Shown here piece after piece: positions 16,266-25,113 of a DNA stretch of 64,000 bases. Source of the DNA: Jannaschia aquimarina (GTDB lineage Bacteria; Pseudomonadota; Alphaproteobacteria; Rhodobacterales; Rhodobacteraceae); NCBI RefSeq assembly GCF_000877395.1, contig NZ_JYFE01000074.1:62001-126000 (forward strand), in the 5' to 3' direction. Below the pieces are notes generated by a model. It had not been told where the DNA came from and searched no databases. It was given only the letters and a program-made list of their open reading frames with translations. Position 1 is the first letter of the stretch; each line of letters opens with the position of its first letter. Position numbers and translations under genes: made by a program.

Positions 16266-18467
16266 TCAGAGAAAGCTCTGCGGGTCGATATCGACGCTCA
16301 GACGGGTCGAGCGGGGCACGTCGACCTGCCCGATCCACCGCGCCAAAGCGCCCTGGATCGGCGCCTGCCGCGGCGCCTTGACCAGCAGCCGCACGCGGTG
16401 CCGGCCCCGGATGCGCGCAATCGGCGCCGGGGCGGGCCCCCAGACCTCGGCTCCGACCTCCTCCAGCACCTGTGCGCGGCGGGCCAGCGCATTGCCCAGA
16501 TCGAAGGCGACCGACGCCTCGGGATCGGAGATCACGATCCCCGCCATCCGCCCGTAGGGCGGCACACCGGCGGCACGCCGCTCGGCGGCCTCGGCGGCCC
16601 AGAACCCCTCCTCGTCGCCGGACAGGATCGCGCGGATGACCGGATGCTCCGGCTGATAGGTCTGCAGCAATGCCTCGCCCGGCCGGTCGGCCCGTCCCGC
16701 CCGGCCCGATACCTGGCGCATCAACTGGAACGTCCGCTCGGCGGCGCGCAGGTCGCCGCCCTGAAGCCCCAGATCCGCGTCGATCACACCGACCAGCGTC
16801 AGCAGCGGGAAGTTGTGGCCCTTGGCCACCAATTGCGTCCCGATCACGATATCGGCGCCGCCGGCCGCGATCTCCTCGACGGCGGCCTTCAACGCGCGGG
16901 CGCTGCCGAACAGGTCCGACGAAAGGACGGCGGCACGGGCATCGGGGAAAAGCTCGGCCACCTCTTCCGCCATGCGTTCGACGCCTGGCCCGACGGGCGC
17001 CATCTTGCCCTCGATCCCGCAGGACGGACAGGTCTCGGGCATCGGGCGGGTCTCACCGCATTGATGGCACATGAGCCGCTTCAGGAAGCGGTGCTCGACC
17101 ATGCGCGCGTCGCATTGGTGGCAGGCGACCTGCTGCCCGCAGGCCCGGCACAGCGTCACCGGGGCGTAGCCGCGCCGGTTGAGGAAGACAAGCGATTGCT
17201 CGCCCGCTTCGAGCCGGCGCGCGATGGCGCCGCGCAGGGTGGGTGAGATCCACCGTCCCGCCGGGACCGTCTCGGCCCGCATGTCGATGGCGCGAAGCAC
17301 GGGCATCGCCCGCTCGCCGAACCGCGAGGTCAGATCGAGACGGTCGTATTTGCCGGCCTCGACATTGGCCCAGCTTTCCAGCGACGGCGTGGCCGAGGCG
17401 AGGACGACGCGCGCGCCCTCCTCTGCGGCGCGCAGAACGGCCATGTCGCGCGCAGAATAGAGCACGCCATCCTCCTGCTTGTAGGAGGTATCGTGTTCCT
17501 CATCGACGACGATCAGGCCGAGGCGCGGATAGGGCAGGAACAGCGAAGAGCGCGCGCCCACGACAAGCTTCGCCTGTCCTTCGGCCACCATCCGCCAGCA
17601 GCGGCGGCGTTCGGCCTGGGTGACGCCGGAATGCCATTCGGCCGGTGTGGCCCCGAAGCGCGCTTCGACCCGTTTCAGGAATTCGCTCGTCAGCGCGATC
17701 TCGGGCAGCAGGACCAGCGCCTGACGCCCCTCAGAGAGGCATTCGGCCACCGCCTCGAGATAGACCTCGGTCTTGCCCGATCCGGTCACGCCCTTCAGCA
17801 GCGTCGTCCCGTAGCCTCCGGTGCGAAGATGGTCGCGCAGGAGATCCGCCGCCGCCTGCTGGTCGGGGGCGAGCGGCTTGCCCGGCCGTGCGGGATCCAG
17901 CACCGGATAGGGCGCGTCACGGGGCGCCTCCACCTCGGCCACCGCCCCGGACGGGAGCAGGCCCTTGACGACGCCGGTCGACACTCCGGCGAGATCGGCC
18001 AGCTCGGACAGGGCGAACAGGTCTCCGCGCCGCTCTTCCAGCAGGGCGAGCACCTTCGTCCGCGCGTCGGTGACCCGATCCGGCTCTCCGTCGCCGAGGG
18101 TATAGAGCCGGCGCTTGCCGGGCTTTTCTCCGGGGCCGGGCACGCGCATCGCCAGCCGCAGCATCGAGACGAGCGGCGTCAAAGTGTAGGCGGCGGCCCG
18201 TTCCAGAAAGGCGCGCATCCCGGGCGTCATCGGCGGGACGTCGAGAACGCCGAGCACCGGACGCAGTTTTTCGACCGGCCAATCCCCCTCCGCCTCGCCC
18301 CAGACGACGCCCATCACCTTCCGGGGCCCCAGCGGCACTTCGACGAAGGCACCCAGGACCACGCCGCCCTCTGGCGCGCGGTAATCGAGCGCGCCGTCCA
18401 GCGGTTGCGTGGTCAGCACGGCCAGAGGCTCTCCGGGGGCGAAGCGGCGCGGGGTCATGGATGCCAT
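16266..18467 (-). CDS. priA: Primosomal protein N', replication restart helicase PriA
   Basis: This 733-residue 3'-5' DNA helicase reassembles the primosome at stalled forks. The N-terminal DNA-binding domain (~1-200) is followed by Walker A LLKGVTGSGKTEVYL, then LLPEIALT and VVDEEHDTSYKQ. The zinc-binding insert has eight cysteines in four CxxC-type pairs (from CRACGQQVACHQC to CPSCG), followed by VIGTQLVAKGHNFP. Length equals the usual ~730. The start is placed at 18467 (MASMTPRRFAPG); a second ATG at 18458 is equally possible. An open frame extends further upstream through an intergenic repeat and is not believed. Confidence 0.95.
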   Translation of the reverse strand: MASMTPRRFAPGEPLAVLTTQPLDGALDYRAPEGGVVLGAFVEVPLGPRKVMGVVWGEAEGDWPVEKLRPVLGVLDVPPMTPGMRAFLERAAAYTLTPLVSMLRLAMRVPGPGEKPGKRRLYTLGDGEPDRVTDARTKVLALLEERRGDLFALSELADLAGVSTGVVKGLLPSGAVAEVEAPRDAPYPVLDPARPGKPLAPDQQAAADLLRDHLRTGGYGTTLLKGVTGSGKTEVYLEAVAECLSEGRQALVLLPEIALTSEFLKRVEARFGATPAEWHSGVTQAERRRCWRMVAEGQAKLVVGARSSLFLPYPRLGLIVVDEEHDTSYKQEDGVLYSARDMAVLRAAEEGARVVLASATPSLESWANVEAGKYDRLDLTSRFGERAMPVLRAIDMRAETVPAGRWISPTLRGAIARRLEAGEQSLVFLNRRGYAPVTLCRACGQQVACHQCDARMVEHRFLKRLMCHQCGETRPMPETCPSCGIEGKMAPVGPGVERMAEEVAELFPDARAAVLSSDLFGSARALKAAVEEIAAGGADIVIGTQLVAKGHNFPLLTLVGVIDADLGLQGGDLRAAERTFQLMRQVSGRAGRADRPGEALLQTYQPEHPVIRAILSGDEEGFWAAEAAERRAAGVPPYGRMAGIVISDPEASVAFDLGNALARRAQVLEEVGAEVWGPAPAPIARIRGRHRVRLLVKAPRQAPIQGALARWIGQVDVPRSTRLSVDIDPQSFL

Positions 18468-18511
18468 ATCGCGTCTCGGGCAGGCCGGGGAAAGGGGCGT
18501 TCCGGCATCGC

Positions 18512-18564
18512 GCGGGCGAGAGGCCAGCCCCTCGCGCTCCCCGGGATATTTTCGGCAGGATGAG
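18512..18564 (-). repeat. Intergenic repeat family, copy 3, with hairpin
   Basis: On the minus strand the stretch 18564-18538 reads CTCATCCTGCCGAAAATATC then CCGGGGA, the same element as copies 1 and 2. A near-perfect hairpin built on GCGAG/CTCGC (18516-18535, loop CCAG) lies next to it at the G-run end. It sits in the gap between the NHL/esterase-like gene and priA. Confidence 0.6.
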
Positions 18565-18728
18565 TCAGCGGGGTCGGGCATCGGAGCCAGTGGACGGAGG
18601 ATCGGCAGCCTGTCGTCCGTGAGACTTTGCCGCCATGGTCCGACGATCCATCGACCACCGGAAAAACCGGACGGGCGAAGCAAGCACCTCGCCTCCGAGA
18701 CCGGACGCCCCGATTGCGCGGCCCTTGG

Positions 18729-19496
18729 TCAGAACATCATGCAATCCGCGCCCGGCGGCAGAGGCTCCGCGCCTTCGGGTAGCGTCGCGGTATAGTCGAA
18801 GCTGACAATCCGCGCGCCGGTATCGAACGCGATGAAGAGCTGTCCCGATCCGGGGCGGATCGCGATACCTTCCGGATCGGTTCCGTATTCCCAGAGCGGC
18901 ACAGAGGCGATCAACTCCCCGTCCGGCGTGAGCTCGTAGAGCGAATTCGTCCCTTCCTGGTCGTCCACGATCAGCATGTGGCCCGTCCGGGGATCCACCG
19001 CGATGCCTTGCGCCTCGATGAGCGGCGGGTCCAGCGTGGTCGTGTCGATACGGCGGAGCAGCGTCCCGTCGGGCGAGAACCAGCTCAACCGCTCTGGATC
19101 ATCCTCGACGGTGACGATCGTGCCATCCGCCAGGACTGCGATCCCCTCGGTATCGGCCCAACCCCCATCCAAAGAGAACGGCGCCCCCAGCGCCACACCG
19201 TCCTTGGAGACGCGCTGCATCCCGCCATAGCCGTCGCCCAGCAGCAGGTCGTCGCCTTCCAGCGCGATCGCCTTGACGCGGCTGAGGTCGCTGGTGATGC
19301 GGCGAAGCTCCTCTCCGGCGAGGGTCTTGAGCGCGACGTCCGGCCCCTCGTTCGCGATCCAGAGGCCGCAGAAGGTGGGGTCGTAATCCAGGCTCGCAGG
19401 GCGGTTCAGGTCGTAGCTGCCGGTCTGGACCAGTTCCAGCGCGGGCACGGATCCGGCCGAAAGCGACAGCGCGACGGCAAGGCGCAGGGCTGTCAT
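18729..19496 (-). CDS. Secreted NHL/SMP-30-like beta-propeller protein
   Basis: This 255-residue protein starts with a signal peptide (MTALRLAVALSLSAGSVPA). It contains repeated propeller-blade phrases: LNRPASLDYDPTFCGLWIANEG, VKAIALEGDDLLLGDGYGG, WADTEGIAVLADGTIVTVED, IEAQGIAVDPRTGHMLIVDD and TDPEGIAIRPGSGQLFIA. The repeated EGIA/QGIA followed by D or E resembles SdiA-regulated or esterase-like phytase-type propellers. It is probably periplasmic. The substrate is unknown. The start is the ATG at 19496 preceded by GGGAGAG. Confidence 0.8.
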   Translation of the reverse strand: MTALRLAVALSLSAGSVPALELVQTGSYDLNRPASLDYDPTFCGLWIANEGPDVALKTLAGEELRRITSDLSRVKAIALEGDDLLLGDGYGGMQRVSKDGVALGAPFSLDGGWADTEGIAVLADGTIVTVEDDPERLSWFSPDGTLLRRIDTTTLDPPLIEAQGIAVDPRTGHMLIVDDQEGTNSLYELTPDGELIASVPLWEYGTDPEGIAIRPGSGQLFIAFDTGARIVSFDYTATLPEGAEPLPPGADCMMF

Positions 19497-19601
19497 GGCG
19501 TCTCTCCCCCGGTTGCGTCCGGGAAATGATTTGGCCCGAGGGAACGCCGCGTCAACGCACGCGCCATTGAAGCCGGGCGGCGCGCGGCTAGCTGGCCTGC
19601 C

Positions 19602-20321
19602 ATGGAAATCCGCACGCGCACCGCTCTCGTCACCGGCGCAGCCGGGCTGATCGGTCGGGGTCTGGTCACGCATCTTCTCGGGCGGGGCTGGCGTGTCGCG
19701 GCGCTGGACGAGGCGCCGGATGTCGATGGGCCGGGCGCCCCGGCGGGCGGCGATCTCTTGCGGCTCGTGGCCGATGTCTCGGACGAGGCGGCGGTGCGCC
19801 GTTCCGCGCGCGAGGTGGCGGACTGGGCCGGACGTCTGGATCTGCTGGTGAACAATGCGGGGCTCGCCGGGGCCGCGTCCGGGCCGGTGGAGCACCTGTC
19901 GCTGGAGGACTGGAACCGGCGTCTTGCCGTGAACCTGACGGGGCCGCTCCTGATGGCGAAGCATTTCGCCCCGCTCCTGCGCGAGGCTCGGGGGGCGATC
20001 GTCAACATCACCTCGACCCGCGCCCACATGTCCGAACCCGATTGCGAAAGCTATGCCGCCTCGAAGGGCGGGCTGACGGCGCTGACCCATGCGCTCGCGA
20101 TCAGCCTCGGCCCCGAGATCCGGGTGAACGCGGTCGCGCCCGGCTGGATCACCGAAGACGACCTGCGCGGGATTGACCACGCCCAGCACCCTGCGGGGCG
20201 CGCGGGACGGCCGGAGGATGTCGCCGAAACCGCCACCTGGCTGGCCGATGCGGGCTTCGTCACCGGGCAGGTCGTCATCGTGGACGGAGGAATGACGAGG
20301 AAGATGATCTATGCCGAATGA
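19602..20321 (+). CDS. SDR-family oxidoreductase
   Basis: This 239-residue short-chain dehydrogenase has the cofactor loop VTGAAGLIGRG and NNAGLAG. The catalytic Ser is in NITSTRAHMS, YAASK is intact, and the VNAVAPGWI tail is present. It resembles 3-oxoacyl-ACP reductase-like members, but the substrate cannot be named. Its 3' end overlaps the next SDR by 11 nt and so heads a three-gene overlapping unit ending in a photolyase. An unstudied link to light-responsive metabolism is possible but purely contextual. Confidence 0.88.
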   Translation: MEIRTRTALVTGAAGLIGRGLVTHLLGRGWRVAALDEAPDVDGPGAPAGGDLLRLVADVSDEAAVRRSAREVADWAGRLDLLVNNAGLAGAASGPVEHLSLEDWNRRLAVNLTGPLLMAKHFAPLLREARGAIVNITSTRAHMSEPDCESYAASKGGLTALTHALAISLGPEIRVNAVAPGWITEDDLRGIDHAQHPAGRAGRPEDVAETATWLADAGFVTGQVVIVDGGMTRKMIYAE

Positions 20322-20973
20322 AGCGCGCCGCGCTCTCGTGATCGGGGCCTCGGGCGGGATCGGGGCGGCGTTGGCCGATGCCCTGTCCAGGGACCACGAG
20401 GTGACGCGGATGTCCCGATCCGCCGACGGGCTGGACGTGGCCGACCCCGAAAGCGTCGCCCGCGGGTTGGGGGCCGTAGAGGGCCCCTTCGATACGGTCT
20501 TCGTGGCCACCGGTATCCTGGCGCCCGAAGGGGCCTCGCCGGAAAAGGCGCTGGACCAGATCGACGCCGACGCCATGGCGCGGACCTTCGCGGTCAATGC
20601 CATCGGCCCGGCCATCGTCCTGCGCCACCTCGTCCCGCTTCTGGCCGAGGGCGCGCGGGTCGGGGTTCTGACGGCGCGGGTGGGCAGCATCGGCGACAAC
20701 CGAATGGGGGGCTGGTACTCTTACCGGGCGTCGAAAGCCGCGGCGAACCAGATCGTCCATGGCGCCGCCATCGAGATCGGACGCAAGGACAAGGCCGCCG
20801 TGATCGTCGCGCTTCATCCCGGCACGGTCGAGACGACCTTCACCGAGGGCTACAAGGCCAAGAAGGTCACCGCAGAGAAGGCGGCGGACAACCTGATCGG
20901 GGTTCTCTCCGGTCTCTCCCCCGATCAGTCGGGCGGGTTCTTCGACTACGCCGCCAAGGCGATCGAATGGTGA
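20311..20973 (+). CDS. SDR-family / C-factor-like oxidoreductase
   Basis: This 220-residue short SDR has VIGASGGIGAALADAL, NAIGPAIVLRHL, and an active site with YRASKAAAN preceded by ARVGSIGDN. It ends HPGTVETTFTEGY and SGGFFDYAAK, a form common in the CsgA/C-factor-like group of SDRs. The ATG lies inside the end of the previous SDR. Its own TGA is inside the start of the photolyase gene. The substrate is unknown. Confidence 0.86.
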   Translation: MPNEARRALVIGASGGIGAALADALSRDHEVTRMSRSADGLDVADPESVARGLGAVEGPFDTVFVATGILAPEGASPEKALDQIDADAMARTFAVNAIGPAIVLRHLVPLLAEGARVGVLTARVGSIGDNRMGGWYSYRASKAAANQIVHGAAIEIGRKDKAAVIVALHPGTVETTFTEGYKAKKVTAEKAADNLIGVLSGLSPDQSGGFFDYAAKAIEW

Positions 20974-22496
20974 AGCGTCTCATCCTGGTTCTGGGCGATC
21001 AGCTCTCGGACGATCTGAGCGCGCTGCGCGAGGGCGACAAGGAGACGGATATCGTCGTCATGGCCGAGGTCCGGTCGGAGACGGATTACGTCGCCCATCA
21101 TCCCAAGAAGATCGCATTCCTGTTCGCCGCGATGCGCAAGCATGCAGAGCGGTTGCGCGCGGATGGGTGGGATGTCCGCTATTCCCGCCTCGACGATACC
21201 GAGAACACCCAGTCGATCCCCGGTGAATTGATCCGCTACGCCGACGAGACAGGGGCCGAGGAAGTCCTCGCGACCGAGCCGGGCGAGTTCCGCCTGATCG
21301 ACGCGTTGGAGGAATGCCCCATCCCCGTCCACCTGTTCCCCGACGATCGCTTCCTGTGCTCCCACGCCGAGTTCGAGGCCTGGGCCGAGGGCCGCAAGGA
21401 ATTGCGGATGGAGTGGTTCTACCGCGAGATGCGCCGCAAGACCGGCCTTCTGATGGAGGGGGACAAGCCGGCGGGCGGCAAGTGGAACTACGACGCCGAA
21501 AACCGCAAGCCGCCGAAAGAGGGTCTGGATCCGTCAGGTCCGATGAAGTTCACGCCGGATAAGACCGTCCAGGAGGTGCTGGACCTCGTCGCGGCCCAGT
21601 TCGGCAACCGCTACGGCAGCCTCGACGATTTCTGGTTCGCGACCGAGCCTGGGCAGGCCCGCCGGGCGCTGGCTCATTTCATCAGGCGCAGCCTGCCCAC
21701 CTTCGGCGACTTCCAGGACGCGATGGTCACGGGCGAGCCCTACATGTTCCATGCGCTTCTCTCGCCTTACATCAACGCCGGGCTTCTGGGTTGGCGCGAG
21801 GTCTGCGAGGCCGCAGTGCAGGCCTATGAGGATGGCGACGCGCCGCTGAACGCGGTCGAAGGCTTCGTCCGGCAGATCATCGGCTGGCGCGAATACATCC
21901 GGGGCATCTACTTCCTGGAAGGGCCAGACTATCCCCAGCGCAACGGCCTCGGCCACGACCGCGACCTGCCCGAATTCTACTGGACCGGCGACACCGACAT
22001 GCATTGCCTGAAGGAATGCGTGACGGCCACGATGGACAACGCCTACGCCCATCACATCCAGCGGCTGATGGTGACGGGCAATTTCGCGCTGCTGGCCGGG
22101 CTCGACCCTCAGCAGGTCAGCGAGTGGTATCTGATCGTCTATGCCGACGCCTACGAATGGGTCGAGGCGCCCAACGTCGTCGGCATGTCGCAATTCGCCG
22201 ATGGCGGGGTGGTGGCCTCCAAACCCTACGTGTCGGGGGGCAATTACATCAACAGGATGTCGGATTACTGCAAGCATTGCAGCTATTCCGTCTCGACCAA
22301 GACCGGAGAGGGGGCGTGCCCGTTCAACCTGCTCTACTGGCATTTCCTGAACCGCCATCGCGAGCGGTTCGAGAACAATCCCCGCATGGCGCAGATGTAT
22401 CGAAGCTGGGACCGCATGGATGAAGGCCGCCGCGAGACCGTGATCACCGAAGGCGATGCGTTCCTGCAGCGGTTATCGGCGGGAAATCGCGTATAA
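20967..22496 (+). CDS. Iron-sulfur bacterial cryptochrome/photolyase (FeS-BCP), (6-4) photolyase-like
   Basis: This 509-residue flavoprotein belongs to the PhrB/CryB branch. The N-terminal Rossmann part begins LILVLGDQLSDDLSAL, and the FAD-binding helical part carries the VTGNFALLAGL and WVEAPNVVGMSQFADGG motifs. Four cysteines at 347, 435, 438 and 451 (CLKEC; CKHC; then CPF) have the spacing I recall for the 4Fe-4S ligands of Agrobacterium PhrB (88, 3, 13). It should repair (6-4) photoproducts or act as a light sensor, as proposed for CryB of Rhodobacter. It overlaps the upstream SDR by 7 nt, implying co-expression. Confidence 0.92.
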   Translation: MVKRLILVLGDQLSDDLSALREGDKETDIVVMAEVRSETDYVAHHPKKIAFLFAAMRKHAERLRADGWDVRYSRLDDTENTQSIPGELIRYADETGAEEVLATEPGEFRLIDALEECPIPVHLFPDDRFLCSHAEFEAWAEGRKELRMEWFYREMRRKTGLLMEGDKPAGGKWNYDAENRKPPKEGLDPSGPMKFTPDKTVQEVLDLVAAQFGNRYGSLDDFWFATEPGQARRALAHFIRRSLPTFGDFQDAMVTGEPYMFHALLSPYINAGLLGWREVCEAAVQAYEDGDAPLNAVEGFVRQIIGWREYIRGIYFLEGPDYPQRNGLGHDRDLPEFYWTGDTDMHCLKECVTATMDNAYAHHIQRLMVTGNFALLAGLDPQQVSEWYLIVYADAYEWVEAPNVVGMSQFADGGVVASKPYVSGGNYINRMSDYCKHCSYSVSTKTGEGACPFNLLYWHFLNRHRERFENNPRMAQMYRSWDRMDEGRRETVITEGDAFLQRLSAGNRV

Positions 22497-22612
22497 TTGA
22501 AAACAGTCCGGGCTGTGGGCGCCGATTTTCCGCCCCGGCGCCCCAATTCCGCCGTCTGCGTCCGGCATTTCCCTTCCTTGAGTATTACCCGAGCGTAAAG
22601 GGATCGGGCCCG

Positions 22613-23236
22613 ATGCAGATCGACCGGCTATTGTTGAAGACCGCAACCCGGCTTGCGCCGCGCCTCATGCGGATGGCGTCGCGCGGCGGGCAGACACCCG
22701 CGACGGAGCCCGCGAAGGCCGTGGCCAGCGCCCCGGAGGAGTCGCTGCGCGGTTCCGGGTCCTGGGCCAACGAATGGGCCGGGGCACGGGCCGCGATCGC
22801 GCGCGCGGCGGCTGCCGGGCCGATCCCGAAGCGGAACGCGGCGCCTCCGCCGCCCGAGAACATCATCCGCCCCCGCCCGCTGATGTCCGCACGCGAGATC
22901 AAGCTGCACAACTGGATTGCCGACAAGCTGGAGGTTTCGTGCCCCGACTGCTCGCTCCATGCGGGCGTCGCGCTGGAATCGTTCCTCGTCTCGGAGCAGC
23001 CCGATGCGCTGGACGGCCTCGTCGCCGACATGCTCATCGCGGATGACAGAGGCACGCCACTGGTGACGCTGATCCGGGACAGGAAGGTGGATAACGACCG
23101 CCAGGTCCGTCTGCTCGACGCGCTGATCGATGCGGAACTTCCGGTGATCGACCTGCCCGACAAGCTGTCGCTGTCGAAGCTCTGGGCGCAGATCGAACAG
23201 CACCTGCCGGGCGAAGCAGCGGTAACGCAGCACTGA
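22613..23236 (+). CDS. DUF2726-like protein
   Basis: This 207-residue protein has an N-terminal helix rich in basic residues and a disordered Ala/Pro linker to ~95. A C-terminal domain of ~110 residues begins PLMSAREIKLHNWI. The phrase LVADMLIADDRGTPLVTLIRDR and the later DRQVRLLDALIDAELPVIDLP fit DUF2726, a domain related to restriction-endonuclease-like folds. The fit is from memory and moderate. No operon partner is evident: it faces the MORN gene tail to tail across 276 bp in which I see no feature. Confidence 0.65.
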   Translation: MQIDRLLLKTATRLAPRLMRMASRGGQTPATEPAKAVASAPEESLRGSGSWANEWAGARAAIARAAAAGPIPKRNAAPPPPENIIRPRPLMSAREIKLHNWIADKLEVSCPDCSLHAGVALESFLVSEQPDALDGLVADMLIADDRGTPLVTLIRDRKVDNDRQVRLLDALIDAELPVIDLPDKLSLSKLWAQIEQHLPGEAAVTQH

Positions 23237-23512
23237 GTCCCGGTCGGACCATCAGGCAGAGGCCTCGTCGCGGTCGGTCGGGCCGGGCCGCCGCCTTCCA
23301 GAGGCGCGATCAGGCTGCACGATCCGACAGGCGCCCAGCCTGGACGAGGAGGGCACTCGCCGTGCCGGTCCAGCGAAGAAGGCGGGCACAGGCCTGAGAC
23401 AGTCACACTCCGCGGGTCACGACAGCAGGCCCGAGGGCACCTGCCCGCACGCGCCGCTACCCGCGGCCCCCATTCACGCACGGCCGCGCCCGAGGACGTT
23501 ACGGCCGTCGGA

Positions 23513-24997
23513 TCAATCCGTGGCGACAGCGCCCCCTGCCGCCTCGTCCTCTGCCTGCGCCGTCGCCTCGTCGGCCTCGGCGGATGTCGGCTGGATCTGC
23601 GACTCGACCGTGTCGAGCGGCCGTGCCTCTGCGAAGTCGCCGGATTCCCAGCGGCCCGTCTCGACCTGACCGGTCGCATACCGCATCGTCCCCGGCCCCT
23701 GACGCTGCCCGTTGACGAACTCTCCCTCGTAGACGTCGCCATTGGCATAGGTCGCGGTCCCGGCCCCGTGGATGACGCCGGCGCGCCACCCTCCGGCATA
23801 GGAGAACCCGTCCGGCTTGGCGATACGGCCTTCGCCCTCGCGTTGGCCGTCCACGAAAGTGCCTTCGTAGATCGTCCCGTCGGCATAGGTGGCGCGGCCG
23901 TCGCCATGACGCTCCCCGTCGCGCCACTCGCCCTCGTAGCGGTAGCCGTCGGGGAAGGTCATTACACCTTCACCGTGGTTGCGCCCATCCTGAAAGCCGC
24001 CTTCGTAGGTCATGCCGTTGGCATAGACCGCGCGACCCTCGCCATGGATCGTGCCGTCCCGCCAACCGCCCTCGTAGACCGTCCCGTCCGCGTACTCGAT
24101 CCGCCCCTCGCCATCGGCCAGATCGTCCTTGAAGCTGCCTTCGTAGACGGACCCGTCCGGATAGCGGACGCGGCCCTGGCCCTCGATCAGTCCCGCGGAC
24201 CATTCGCCCACGTATTCGTAGCCGTCGGGCCGCGTGAAGGTCCCATGGCCATGGCGGAGATCGGCAACGAAGCTGCCTTCGTAGCGGTCGCCATTGGCGT
24301 AGGTGACGATGCCGTTCCCTTCCCTTCGCCCATCGACCAGCGTTCCGACATAGGCATCCCCGCCGGGCTGGATCAGCGTGCCCGTCCCGGTGATCGCCCC
24401 GTCCGTCCACTGCCCGTCATAGGTCAGGCCGTCCGGGCTGCGAAAGATCCCCTCGCCGTGACGCAGGTTGCCCTGCATGCCACCCTCGTAGGTCGACCCG
24501 TCCGGGTAGGTGATCCGACCCTCTCCCTCTTTCAAACCGTCGATCCAGCCGCCCTCGTAACGGTAGCCGCTGGGCATCTCCATGACGCCCTGTCCGTGGT
24601 GGACCGCGTTCACGAACTCTCCGCGGTAGCGCGTGCCGTTGGCGTATTGCGCGGCGCCATCGCCGTCGATCCGACCGTCGACCCAACTGCCGGTATAGGT
24701 CCCCCCATCGGCGAAGGTGATCGTGCCGACGCCGTGGGGCTTGCCGTTCTCGAAGCTGCCTTCGTAGATCGACCCGTCCGCAAAGCGCGCGCGGCCCTGC
24801 CCCCGGATCTCTCCGTCGACGAACTCGCCGGTATATTGATACCCCGATGGCAGCGTGTACGTGCCCGTGCCGTGTTGCAGCCCGTTGCGGAAGGTGCCTT
24901 CGTAGACACCCCCGCCCTCGTATTCCTTGGTTATGATCTCCTGGGCCTGAGCGGTGCCTGCCGCCAGGATGATCCCCAGGATTGCCGCGCGGATCAT
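23513..24997 (-). CDS. Exported MORN-repeat protein with 18 repeats
   Basis: This 494-residue protein starts with a signal peptide (MIRAAILGIILAAGTAQA). Residues 30-443 are 18 consecutive MORN units of exactly 23 residues (core YxGxFxxGxxHGxGxxxxxDG), with a nineteenth broken unit after. An acidic, Ala-rich tail covers ~455-494. MORN arrays form elongated beta-sheet rods and are associated with membrane or protein scaffolding. The location is likely periplasmic or outer-membrane. The units group in a higher-order set of four. The strand opposite has a long spurious open frame caused by the repeats. Confidence 0.92.
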   Translation of the reverse strand: MIRAAILGIILAAGTAQAQEIITKEYEGGGVYEGTFRNGLQHGTGTYTLPSGYQYTGEFVDGEIRGQGRARFADGSIYEGSFENGKPHGVGTITFADGGTYTGSWVDGRIDGDGAAQYANGTRYRGEFVNAVHHGQGVMEMPSGYRYEGGWIDGLKEGEGRITYPDGSTYEGGMQGNLRHGEGIFRSPDGLTYDGQWTDGAITGTGTLIQPGGDAYVGTLVDGRREGNGIVTYANGDRYEGSFVADLRHGHGTFTRPDGYEYVGEWSAGLIEGQGRVRYPDGSVYEGSFKDDLADGEGRIEYADGTVYEGGWRDGTIHGEGRAVYANGMTYEGGFQDGRNHGEGVMTFPDGYRYEGEWRDGERHGDGRATYADGTIYEGTFVDGQREGEGRIAKPDGFSYAGGWRAGVIHGAGTATYANGDVYEGEFVNGQRQGPGTMRYATGQVETGRWESGDFAEARPLDTVESQIQPTSAEADEATAQAEDEAAGGAVATD

Positions 24998-25113
24998 GCG
25001 CTGCCCCCTGCTCCATTCCCTCGGGGCGGAAGCTAGGCCACGCGGCCTTTGGGCGCAACGGTGCGCAAGCGTCGCACCTTCCCCCCGGCGCGTCGCCGCG
25101 CTACGTGCCGCCC

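Noticed and set aside
18468-18683. 72-residue N-terminal extension of PriA
   Set aside because: It would translate an intergenic repeat and hairpin, and exceeds the normal PriA length. ATG codons at 18467 or 18458 fit the family start.
23768-25036. A 422-codon plus-strand frame with a repeating pattern
   Set aside because: The periodicity comes from the MORN repeats on the opposite strand; the encoded sequence has no family features and no ribosome site.
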